A stretch of 11,965 nt of DNA, from NCBI GenBank assembly GCA_044450785.1, contig JBIOJM010000317.1:1-11965 (forward strand). The letters run 5' to 3'. Shown here one piece after another: positions 5,871-11,965 of this stretch. The notes under the pieces were generated by a model. That model did no database searches, had not been told where the DNA came from, and worked only from the letters and a program-made list of their open reading frames with translations. The position numbers and the translations under genes were made by a program. The stretch is from JBIOJM01 sp044450785 (GTDB lineage Bacteria > Planctomycetota > Planctomycetia > Isosphaerales > Isosphaeraceae). The stretch's first letter is position 1. Every line of letters begins with the position of its first letter.

Positions 5871-7646
5871 TCAGCCCTTGATGATGTCGCGCACCGTCAT
5901 TCCCGCGGGGATCATCGGCAAGACGTGCTCCTGGTAGGGGACCAGCACGTCGAGCACGTACGGACCGGGATGCGCAATCATCTCGACGAGCGCATCCTTC
6001 ACCTCGGCCTTGCCGCGGATCTGCCGCCCTCGCACGCCGAAGCCACGCGCGATCTCGACGAAGTCGGGATAGATCGACTCAGGCAGTTCGCCCTCGCCCT
6101 GGCCGACGGCCTCGGGGTGGTGGATCGGCCCCAGGTAGGTATGGGCCCGGTTGCTCTCGTAGAACCGGTCTTCCCACTGGACGACCATGCCCAGGTGCTG
6201 GTTGTTGATGACGATCACCTTGACCGGCAGTTTCTCGCAATGGATCGTGGCCAGCTCCTGGATGTTCATGAGGAAGCTGCCGTCACCGTCGACGTCGACG
6301 ACCAGGGCGTCGGGGAAGGCGGCCTGCGCTCCCATCGCGGCGGGCAGGCCGTAACCCATCGATCCCAGACCGCCGGATGTGATCCAGGTGCGGGGATGCT
6401 TCAGCTTCGTCCATTGTGCGGCCCACATCTGATGCTGTCCGACCCCGGTGGTCATGATGAACTCGCCCTGGGCCAGGGTCGAGAACTGCTCGATCACGTG
6501 CTGGGGCAAGATCAAATCGTCGCGCTGGTCATAGGTCATCGGGTCGCTGGCGCGCCACTCGTCGATCTGCTGGTGCCACTCGCGCCAGTCCCCGGGCGAA
6601 ACCAGGGGAGTGATCGCCTTCAAGAATGACTTGACGTCGGTGTGAATGGGCAGATGGGCGAACTTGTTCTTGTTGATCTCGGAGGCATCGATCTCGACGT
6701 GGACGATCCGGCCGTGCTTGGCGAACTCGCTGAGCTTCCCGGTGACTCGATCGTCGAAGCGGACACCGAGGGCCAGGAGTAGATCGGCCTCGTTCACCGC
6801 GTAATTCGCGTAGACGGTGCCGTGCATGCCGAGCATGTTGAGCGAGAGATAGTGGTCGCTGGGCATGGAGCCCAGGCCGTGCACGGTCATGGCGACAGGG
6901 ATGCCCGTCTTGGTGGCGAACTCGCGCAGCTCCTCGGCCGCGCCTGAGGACACCACCCCGCCGCCGCAATAGATGATCGGCTTCGAGCTCGAGCGAATCG
7001 CCGCGACAACCTCGTGGAGTCTTTGAGACGAAGGAGGCGGTGGCAGCCGGTAGCCGGGCAAGTCCATCGGGACGTCGAAAGCCGGGTTCAAGACCACGGT
7101 GTTCTGCACGTCCTTGGGAATGTCGATCAGCACGGGCCCGGGCCGTCCGCTTCGCGCCAGATGAAAGGCCTCCTTGACGATCCGCGCGATATCCTTGGCA
7201 TCGCGGACCAGGTAATGGTGCTTGGTGATCGCCCGGGAGACCTCCACCATGGGCGTTTCCTGGAACGCATCCGTGCCGATGACGTGCCTGGGTACCTGGC
7301 CGGTGATGGCCAGGAGCGGAACCGAATCCATCTTGGCATCGGCAAGGCCGGTGACCAGGTTGAGCGCCCCGGGACCCGAGGTCGCCATGACCACGCCCGG
7401 CATGCCGGTCGCGCGCGCGTATCCCTCGGCCGCGAAGATGCCACCTTGCTCGTGGCGGGGTAAGATGGTCCGGATCCGGTCCCGGTATCGCGTCAGGGCT
7501 TGATGCAGCGGCATGCTCGCACCGCCCGGATATGCGAAGATGACGTCGACTCCGTGCCGGACGAGCGCCTCAACCAAAACGTCTGCTCCGGTCATCGGTC
7601 TCGAAGCGGTCTTCGTGACGGTCTGGCGATCGTCGATGGCGGCCAC
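5871..7646 (-). CDS. ilvB: Acetolactate synthase, large (catalytic) subunit
   Basis: The 591-residue product is a ThDP-dependent acetohydroxyacid synthase. It joins two pyruvates, or pyruvate and 2-oxobutyrate, in the first common step of valine, leucine and isoleucine synthesis. The N-terminal PYR domain has VIFAYPGGASMPLHQAL and the catalytic Glu66 in PRHEQGGIFAAEGYARATG. The middle FAD-binding domain has KPIIYCGGGVVSSGA and LGVRFDDRVTGKL. The C-terminal PP domain has the ThDP/Mg motif beginning GDGSFLMNIQEL and ending in NN (residues 454-482), then HLGMVVQWEDRFYESNRAHT. Length and QWED/FYE motifs fit the anabolic enzyme rather than catabolic AlsS. The start is GTG 7646 with GAGGA about 8 bases upstream. 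The gene converges on the NtrC-like regulator with a 60-base gap. No ilvN regulatory-subunit gene follows it, so that subunit must be encoded elsewhere. Confidence 0.95.
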   Translation of the reverse strand: MAAIDDRQTVTKTASRPMTGADVLVEALVRHGVDVIFAYPGGASMPLHQALTRYRDRIRTILPRHEQGGIFAAEGYARATGMPGVVMATSGPGALNLVTGLADAKMDSVPLLAITGQVPRHVIGTDAFQETPMVEVSRAITKHHYLVRDAKDIARIVKEAFHLARSGRPGPVLIDIPKDVQNTVVLNPAFDVPMDLPGYRLPPPPSSQRLHEVVAAIRSSSKPIIYCGGGVVSSGAAEELREFATKTGIPVAMTVHGLGSMPSDHYLSLNMLGMHGTVYANYAVNEADLLLALGVRFDDRVTGKLSEFAKHGRIVHVEIDASEINKNKFAHLPIHTDVKSFLKAITPLVSPGDWREWHQQIDEWRASDPMTYDQRDDLILPQHVIEQFSTLAQGEFIMTTGVGQHQMWAAQWTKLKHPRTWITSGGLGSMGYGLPAAMGAQAAFPDALVVDVDGDGSFLMNIQELATIHCEKLPVKVIVINNQHLGMVVQWEDRFYESNRAHTYLGPIHHPEAVGQGEGELPESIYPDFVEIARGFGVRGRQIRGKAEVKDALVEMIAHPGPYVLDVLVPYQEHVLPMIPAGMTVRDIIKG

Positions 7647-7706
7647 GGCGAATCCTCGTCCCAGAACATGTGTCGAGTTCGATCCTCGGTCATTGCAGAC
7701 ATCATG

Positions 7707-7736
7707 ATTCTACAACGTCCGGGTAGCCTTGAACAA
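7707..7736 (-). promoter_or_regulatory. Candidate promoter for ilvB
   Basis: On the minus strand TTGTTC (7736-7731), an 18-base spacer and TAGAAT (7712-7707). The -10 matches consensus at five of six positions; the -35 is weak. It is about 60 bases upstream of the GTG start, within the 113-base divergent region shared with the short-chain dehydrogenase. Confidence 0.35.
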
Positions 7737-7759
7737 TCCGACCCAGGGAGAAACCCGCC

Positions 7760-8584
7760 ATGAAGCGCAGTGGGAATGCACTTGTCACGGGTGCGTCGTC
7801 CGGTCTAGGGCGCGAGCTCGTGCGCCAGATCGTCATCGATCGAGGATTGACCGTCATGGCGACGGCGCGCCGAATCGATCGGCTCGAGACCCTGGCCGCG
7901 GAACTGCCCCCTGGCCGGGTGGAGATCCTGGCGGGCGACCTGGCTGACCCGGACTTCCGCCAGCGACTCTGGGATCGCGCACTGGCGATGCCCGGAGGCG
8001 TGGACCTGCTGATCAACAATGCCGGTATGGGCAACTATTCCGAGTTCGTCTCCCAAGACCCCCGAGCAATCCACCGGATCCTCGACCTCAACCTCGTCGC
8101 CTTACTCGACCTGACGCAAAAAGCGGCTCGTCACATGACAGCACGTGGTACCGGCCAAATCCTCCAGATTTCCTCAGTTCTCGGCTTTATCGGACTTCGT
8201 GATTCGGCCGTCTACGTCGCTAGCAAGCATGCAGTCAATGGACTGGTCAAGAGCTTGCGTTACGAGCTATCGGGAACGGGGGTCCGGGTGTGGGCCGCGT
8301 GTCCGGGCCGGACTCAAAGTGAATTCCGTCAGGTTGCCCTGGGCGATCTTGGAGACGACTCGGCCGGCTCGCCGCGGGGTGAGCCGACGGCCAAGATTGC
8401 CCGCGCGATCGTCCGGGGGATTGACGGCCGGTCGACGTTCCTGATGCCGAGCTGGCGTGCCTGGCTCGTCGTGACCCTCGCCCACTGGCTTCCCGCCCCC
8501 TTCGACTGGATCATGACCCGCTGGGCACCCAGCTCTTACCGAGACGCGCTGGGGGATTCGCACCGGAGGGACGGACGTTCCTAG
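7760..8584 (+). CDS. Short-chain dehydrogenase/reductase (classical SDR)
   Basis: The 274-residue product is a classical SDR with a Rossmann fold. The cofactor motif is TGASSGLG (10-17), followed by D60 in AGDLAD and NNAG (86-89). The active-site tetrad is N111, S139, Y152 and K156 (VYVASK), with the usual 13-residue step from Ser to Tyr. CPG (181-183) follows the active site. Basic residues after the second strand (TARRIDRLE) suggest NADP(H) preference. The C-terminal 45 residues are Trp-rich and hydrophobic (WRAWLVVTLAHWLPAPFDW), which may attach the enzyme to a membrane or form a lipophilic substrate lid, as in DltE/YqjQ-like SDRs. The substrate is unknown. The start is ATG 7760 with AGGGAG 9 bases upstream. 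It is transcribed away from ilvB and is probably monocistronic, because the next gene converges on it. Confidence 0.9.
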   Translation: MKRSGNALVTGASSGLGRELVRQIVIDRGLTVMATARRIDRLETLAAELPPGRVEILAGDLADPDFRQRLWDRALAMPGGVDLLINNAGMGNYSEFVSQDPRAIHRILDLNLVALLDLTQKAARHMTARGTGQILQISSVLGFIGLRDSAVYVASKHAVNGLVKSLRYELSGTGVRVWAACPGRTQSEFRQVALGDLGDDSAGSPRGEPTAKIARAIVRGIDGRSTFLMPSWRAWLVVTLAHWLPAPFDWIMTRWAPSSYRDALGDSHRRDGRS

Positions 8585-8590
8585 TGGCCT

Positions 8591-8641
8591 GTCAATCCAA
8601 GATTGACGAACCTGTGGGCAGGGGCCGCCACCCGCTGGTGG
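8591..8641. terminator. Hairpin pair between convergent genes
   Basis: GTCAATC-CAA-GATTGAC (8591-8607) is a perfect 7-bp stem with a three-base loop, beginning 6 bases after the dehydrogenase stop. A second stem, CCACC-CGCT-GGTGG, lies at 8628-8641. Neither is followed by a T-run. They sit between two converging genes, where a terminator is expected; Rho-dependent ending is equally possible. Confidence 0.4.
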
Positions 8642-8677
8642 AACGAACCCGGATCGGTGATGTCTCGACGCCCTGCA

Positions 8678-8992
8678 TCATCCGGACCCGGTGATCGGCT
8701 CCTTCACTGAGCGGAGGAAATGTGTCCCTTTTCCCTTCGCCTTCAATTGGGCGATCAAGGCCTCCGCCTCGGCCTTGCACGCATATTCAAATGTCGCCAC
8801 GGGCCGGCCGCCGAGATCGCAGACGGCCCAGACGACGCGCATCCGCGGCGACGCGGCAGGCTTGGGACGTCGCGCGGGTTCCGTCCTGGGGCGAGGTGAG
8901 TGCCTCGGTTCGGCCTGATTCGAGAGCCCCATCGCCTCGGCGGCTTCCACTTCGGCTCGCAGTTCACGTCGATTCAGTGTGCGTCGTGCCAT
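8678..8992 (-). CDS. Small conserved protein of planctomycete type, unknown function
   Basis: The 104-residue product has two parts. Residues 1-50 are basic and Pro/Arg-rich after an initial helix (MARRTLNRRELRAEVEAAEA). Residues 51-104 look like a compact alpha/beta domain: strand MRVVWAVCDLGG, strand RPVATFEYA, helix KAEAEALIAQLKAKGK, strand THFLRSVKEP. The second part resembles a small family I associate with planctomycetes, but I cannot name a function. The strand-strand-helix order suggests a small binding module; no catalytic residues stand out. The start is ATG 8992, with AGGAT about 11 bases upstream. A longer frame to 9157 exists but would overlap the next gene and adds residues without family-like sequence. 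It is 155 bases downstream of the acetyltransferase on the same strand and may be cotranscribed with it. Confidence 0.78.
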   Translation of the reverse strand: MARRTLNRRELRAEVEAAEAMGLSNQAEPRHSPRPRTEPARRPKPAASPRMRVVWAVCDLGGRPVATFEYACKAEAEALIAQLKAKGKGTHFLRSVKEPITGSG

Positions 8993-9147
8993 GAAACGAT
9001 CGATCCTGTAGGAAGGAATGGCTGCCGAAAGCGCCCGTTCGCAATACCTCGCGGCCGCCGCTGGGTTGCGCCCGGACCCGTGCCGGTCTTCAATCGAGTG
9101 GTCAACCGCGGGATGACCACCAGTGGATACCAAGATCGGCAAACTCA

Positions 9148-10125
9148 TCAAGAGCAACCTGAGTTGCGCCGTCGGTAGAGAGTGGCCTGATCGACCGGCT
9201 GGAAGCCGAGCGATGCGTAAAACGACAGTGCGGCCTCATTCACCGCCGAGGTTTGAACCGCGACCGATGCGACCATGTTCTCGCGGGCACGGCGGAAGAT
9301 TTCGGTGACGAGGAATCGTCCGAAACCCTTGCGGCGACGCTCGGCCACCACTTCCAAGTCGATGAGCCCGATTCGCGGACGGCCGTCTCCGCGGCCGAAC
9401 CAGCCCATATCCCACGCCTGTGCGTGCGCGATCGGGGCGCCGTCGGCCCTGGACAACAGGCGCACGTTCATGGTCTGGAAGTCGCCGAGCGCCACGTTTT
9501 GCCACCAGTGGGGGGGCACCGCGTCGTCGAGGAACTCGAGCTGCGTTTGACGGCGGATCAGCACGGCTCGGGGATCGCGCGGCTCGGCGACGGTGAGATC
9601 CGCCTCCAGGAGCACCGTCGTGCCGGCCGGCTCGTAGCCCCGCTCGATCAAGGCGCTGTGGAACGGCCAGTGCCCCGACAGAACGCCCGAGCCCTCGCTG
9701 CCGCCGTAAAGGCCCCAGTAGAACGGGTTGAGGGGAAACATGCCTCCCGCGTACATGACCTTGGCTCCCCGCCCCTGAAGATACCGCTCGGCTGCGGCGA
9801 TCAGGCCGGACACCAGTTCCGGATCATCGAGGTCGGGCTCGACGACCAGCATGGCGACCGTCCCCAGCGCATGGGAGAGCTGAAACGGCTGGGTCGACTC
9901 GATGGGTAGGTCGGGGCCGAACCCCGCATGGACGAACCCCACGATCCGGCCGTCCTTTTCGGCGACAATCAGGCCGGTTGGCTCGAAGTAGACCGTTCCG
10001 AGTGCGTGGGCATCCAGCTCGTGCACGCGCAACGGGCGCACGGCCCCCGACCCGGGAACCGCCTGGTTCCAAAGCCTGACGAGGGCAGGGGGATCAGAGT
10101 TGCGGAACGAGCGGAATCGCGTCAC
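9148..10125 (-). CDS. Double-domain GNAT N-acetyltransferase
   Basis: The 325-residue product contains two GNAT folds. The N-terminal one (about 1-175) begins with FRSFRNSDPPALVRLWNQA and has the strands GLIVAEKDGRIVGFVHAGFG and GTVAMLVVEPDL. Its acetyl-CoA loop is degenerate, reading DDPELVSGL where R/Q-x-x-G-x-G/A is expected. The C-terminal domain (about 185-325) is intact, with LIDLEVVAERRRKGFGRFLV carrying the pyrophosphate loop RRKGFG (264-269), then N296 and Y303 in NEAALSFYASLGFQPVD. Tandem GNATs with one inactive half resemble mycothiol synthase MshD in layout, but nothing here shows that reaction. The acceptor is unknown. The start is GTG 10125 (MTRFRSF), chosen because the sequence then fits the family N-terminus; the ribosome site is poor. 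It lies 100 bases after the Rieske gene on the same strand, and the two may share a transcript. Confidence 0.83.
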   Translation of the reverse strand: MTRFRSFRNSDPPALVRLWNQAVPGSGAVRPLRVHELDAHALGTVYFEPTGLIVAEKDGRIVGFVHAGFGPDLPIESTQPFQLSHALGTVAMLVVEPDLDDPELVSGLIAAAERYLQGRGAKVMYAGGMFPLNPFYWGLYGGSEGSGVLSGHWPFHSALIERGYEPAGTTVLLEADLTVAEPRDPRAVLIRRQTQLEFLDDAVPPHWWQNVALGDFQTMNVRLLSRADGAPIAHAQAWDMGWFGRGDGRPRIGLIDLEVVAERRRKGFGRFLVTEIFRRARENMVASVAVQTSAVNEAALSFYASLGFQPVDQATLYRRRNSGCS

Positions 10126-10225
10126 CGGTCTTGATCGTCGAAATCGATTGGAGTTGAGAGGAAAGCCCCACCGCGAGTGGACGGCCGGATCGAGCCGAGC
10201 TGACGCGGGCGGCCGCCTGGTGGTT

Positions 10226-10534
10226 TCAAGGAACCGCGACCATCACGTCCTGATCCTCGATCTTCACGTCGAAGACGGACTGCTTGACCTTCGGGCCCAA
10301 CGGGGTCTTGCCGGTCCGGACATCGATTTCCCAGGCATGCCAGGGGCAAGTGACGGTCGTTCCCTCGACGATCCCCTCGGCGAGCGGACCGCCTTGATGC
10401 GGGCAGATCCCATCGATCGCTGAGATCACACCGTCGATATTATAAAGCGCGTAGACTCGGCCCTCGAACTCGACTTCCCGGGCGGCACCCACGGGGAGTT
10501 CGTTCAGGGTCGCCAGCTTGACGAATCGCGGCAT
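10226..10534 (-). CDS. Rieske [2Fe-2S] ferredoxin
   Basis: This 102-residue soluble Rieske protein has both cluster-binding boxes: CPHQG (C44, H46) and CPWH (C63, H66), separated by 16 residues. That is standard for ferredoxins of the NirD/BphF type. No signal peptide or membrane helix is present, so it should be cytoplasmic. It likely passes electrons to an oxygenase or reductase encoded elsewhere. Lacking a second domain, it is a stand-alone carrier rather than the oxygenase itself. The start is ATG 10534, with a strong GGAGAGGAG 5-6 bases upstream. A longer frame to 10624 adds an unlikely polar extension and is rejected. The gene is divergent from a LysR-type regulator, a common arrangement in which the regulator controls its neighbour, but no target is proven. 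Confidence 0.92.
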   Translation of the reverse strand: MPRFVKLATLNELPVGAAREVEFEGRVYALYNIDGVISAIDGICPHQGGPLAEGIVEGTTVTCPWHAWEIDVRTGKTPLGPKVKQSVFDVKIEDQDVMVAVP

Positions 10535-10645
10535 GGGCTCCTCTCCGGTCCTGGCGCCTCCATGCCCGGTCTTTTCGCCATCCCGGCGCTCGGGAAACTT
10601 CTCACCCAGGCTGGTTCGATCCATCCCGGCGTCACCCGAGATTTC

Positions 10646-10675
10646 AGTTTAACACAAGCGGGCGAGTTTCCTCAA
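10646..10675 (-). promoter_or_regulatory. Possible promoter for the Rieske gene
   Basis: On the minus strand TTGAGG (10675-10670), an 18-base spacer and TAAACT (10651-10646), each matching consensus at four of six positions. It would give a leader of about 105 bases. It lies in the 295-base divergent region shared with the LysR-type gene, which on its other side holds an AT-rich patch (ACTATAAAGG near 10733) that may serve the regulator. Confidence 0.3.
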
Positions 10676-10829
10676 ATCGACATGCATGTCCTTGAACGTG
10701 CTGCTGACGTCAAACGGGCACGATCTACTTCCACTATAAAGGCATGGTTAGTAAAATCAATGCCCAAGAAGCACCAATCAACCGGCCGACGACCGCTCGC
10801 CTGCGCGCCTCGGCCCCAGGAAACAACCC

Positions 10830-11822
10830 ATGCCCCGATCAGTGAGCCTGTCGTTCGAGCTGCTTCAAACCTTCGTGCGCCTGATCCGACACGAAGGGGA
10901 GGCGGCGGCCGTCATGAGGGAGCTCGAGCTGAACCAGCCGACGATCTCGAAACGGCTGAAGTATCTCCAGCACGCCGGCCCGCTGCTCGACCGCCCCTGG
11001 CTGGTGCGCGAGGGAAAAACCTGGAAGCTGACCGCCGAGGGCCACAAGGTCTGGCCGGCGGTCGAGGAGCTGGTCGACCGCTACCAGAACCTCCACACCT
11101 TCGTTGAGGAAGGCGGCAAGCCCGCCGGCGCTGCCCCGGTCCACTTCGCCTGCGGCCAGGCGATGGCGGCCGGCCTCGTGCGGCACGCGCTGCTCGAATT
11201 CCGCAAGAAGCACCCCGCCGCCCGTCTACGTATTTCCACGTTGCGCGGGCGTGCGCGAATCGAGGGAGTCTCGAACGGCTCGCTCGACCTGGCCATCGTT
11301 ACGCACGACGAGCCATCCATCCTCGAAATCGCGCGGCGCTCGCTGCACATCGAGCCGCTCGTGACCTACCGGCTCGCCCTCGTCTGCGCATCGGGGACGA
11401 AGTGGGAATCGAAGCTGCGGTCGCTTCCCAAAGGCGGCGTCCCTCCCGCGGCCTTCTGTTCCTTCTCCCTGATCCTCCCCGAGCCCGACGCGGGCATCAG
11501 GAAAGGGCTGGACGAGGTGTTGCGCTCCCGCGGTCTGCTCAACAATCTCGACATCGCCCTGGAGATCGGAGGCTGGGCGACGATCCTGGCGTACGTGCGG
11601 GACGGCTTCGGGGTGGGGGTCGTCAGTGAGGGGGCCTTGACCGACTCCGAAGGGGTGACGCTGCGGAAGCTCGAACCGGGCAGCTTCGACCCAATCGTCG
11701 CGAAGCTCATCTGCCGGCGAGCCACCGGGCCAGGGGAGGAGCCGGACTTGACCGAGCCGACCCGGGCCTGGTGCGACGAGTTGCGAAGGCTTGCGCGTGA
11801 GCACAAACCGCTCGGTCGATGA
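10830..11822 (+). CDS. LysR-type transcriptional regulator
   Basis: The 330-residue product has a winged helix-turn-helix at about residues 8-70 (LELNQPTISKRLKYLQ is the recognition region) and the wing segment LTAEGHKVWPAVEELV. A periplasmic-binding-protein-like effector domain covers about 100-310: VHFACGQAMAAGLVRHALL, the GSLDLAIVTH strand, and YVRDGFGVGVVSEGAL. The usual GSFTRAA segment before the recognition helix is replaced by GEAAAVMRELEL, and the wing has an inserted, Trp-containing stretch (LLDRPWLVREGKTWKL), so it is a divergent member. LysR proteins bind T-N11-A operators and respond to a small metabolite; the effector cannot be read from sequence. The start is ATG 10830 with AGGAAA 6-7 bases upstream. 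It is divergent from the Rieske ferredoxin, its most likely regulatory neighbour besides itself. Confidence 0.88.
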   Translation: MPRSVSLSFELLQTFVRLIRHEGEAAAVMRELELNQPTISKRLKYLQHAGPLLDRPWLVREGKTWKLTAEGHKVWPAVEELVDRYQNLHTFVEEGGKPAGAAPVHFACGQAMAAGLVRHALLEFRKKHPAARLRISTLRGRARIEGVSNGSLDLAIVTHDEPSILEIARRSLHIEPLVTYRLALVCASGTKWESKLRSLPKGGVPPAAFCSFSLILPEPDAGIRKGLDEVLRSRGLLNNLDIALEIGGWATILAYVRDGFGVGVVSEGALTDSEGVTLRKLEPGSFDPIVAKLICRRATGPGEEPDLTEPTRAWCDELRRLAREHKPLGR

Positions 11823-11881
11823 GCCCTCTCGTGATCGATCTGATACCGACTTTCTTTTGCTGAGTCGATTCACGTGAGGGC
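11823..11881. terminator. Imperfect long hairpin after the LysR-type gene
   Basis: The left arm (11823-11838) and right arm (11865-11881) pair over about 16 bp with one mismatch and one bulge (GCCCTCTCGTGATCGA against TCGATTCACGTGAGGGC). The loop of 26 bases contains a T-rich patch. It starts directly after the stop codon and ends 18 bases before the stop of a converging gene, so it may terminate transcription from both sides. There is no flanking T-run. Confidence 0.5.
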
Positions 11882-11899
11882 GATCAGCCCCCCTTGAAC

Positions 11900-11965
11900 T
11901 CACAGAATCATCGCCATGTGCTCGGGCAGGTCTCCCAGATATCGGAACGCGAATCGGTTGGGCCG
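11900..11965 (-). CDS. C-terminal end of a minus-strand gene, function unknown (partial, enters from right edge)
   Basis: On the minus strand 21 sense codons enter from the edge and end at TGA 11902-11900. They read RPNRFAFRYLGDLPEHMAMI followed by Leu. The composition is protein-like and the stop falls just after the hairpin, which is where a converging gene end is expected. It is too short to identify. Confidence 0.4.
   Translation of the reverse strand, partial: RPNRFAFRYLGDLPEHMAMIL

Noticed and set aside
5820..7763. Long plus-strand frames opposite ilvB, up to 269 codons
   Set aside because: They are antisense shadows of a strongly conserved gene; their His/Asp/Gly-rich translation mirrors its codon pattern.
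8993..9157. A longer start for the small conserved protein
   Set aside because: It would overlap the acetyltransferase end and add sequence lacking any conserved look.
11226..11903. A 225-codon minus-strand frame over the LysR gene
   Set aside because: It is antisense to a well-supported regulator and has no domain signature.
1..11965. A CRISPR array, defence system, prophage or transposase
   Set aside because: There are no regularly spaced identical repeats with unique spacers, and no nuclease, methylase, toxin-antitoxin or transposase frame. The heptamer repeats are tandem arm units, not spacer-separated.

Overview
The window is a GC-rich bacterial chromosome segment that most likely comes from a planctomycete, probably near the Isosphaeraceae or Gemmataceae. 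Two things point there. One is an ECF sigma factor fused in frame to a membrane helix and a long extracytoplasmic tail, an architecture typical of planctomycetes. The other is a 104-residue protein whose C-terminal domain resembles a small family I associate with planctomycetes. The lineage is inferred from these features, not from a database match.

Layout, left to right. (1) Positions 1-1596 hold a membrane-anchored ECF sigma factor on the minus strand, still open at the left edge. A heptamer-armed inverted-repeat element lies directly upstream of its start. (2) A minus-strand hot-dog thioesterase and an initiator tRNA-fMet follow at 1903-2661; the tRNA has an intrinsic-terminator candidate. 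(3) A second heptamer-armed element sits just before xerC (2990-3874, plus strand). (4) A 361-base leader rich in short hairpins precedes an NtrC-like regulator (4236-5810) with a degenerate receiver domain and no GAFTGA loop. (5) The catalytic subunit of acetolactate synthase (ilvB, minus strand, 5871-7646) is divergent from a short-chain dehydrogenase (7760-8584). (6) A small conserved protein, a double-GNAT acetyltransferase and a Rieske ferredoxin are all on the minus strand (8678-10534). The Rieske gene is divergent from a LysR-type regulator (10830-11822). (7) An imperfect long hairpin and the last 21 codons of a minus-strand gene close the window.

Most of these genes are housekeeping or core metabolism and do not form one pathway. 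I see no defence system, CRISPR array, prophage or transposase. The points that most deserve a second look are the sigma factor with a methionine-rich outer tail, the receiver-dead and GAFTGA-less NtrC homologue with its structured leader, the two related heptamer-armed repeats, and the initiator tRNA with an apparent U1-A72 pair.
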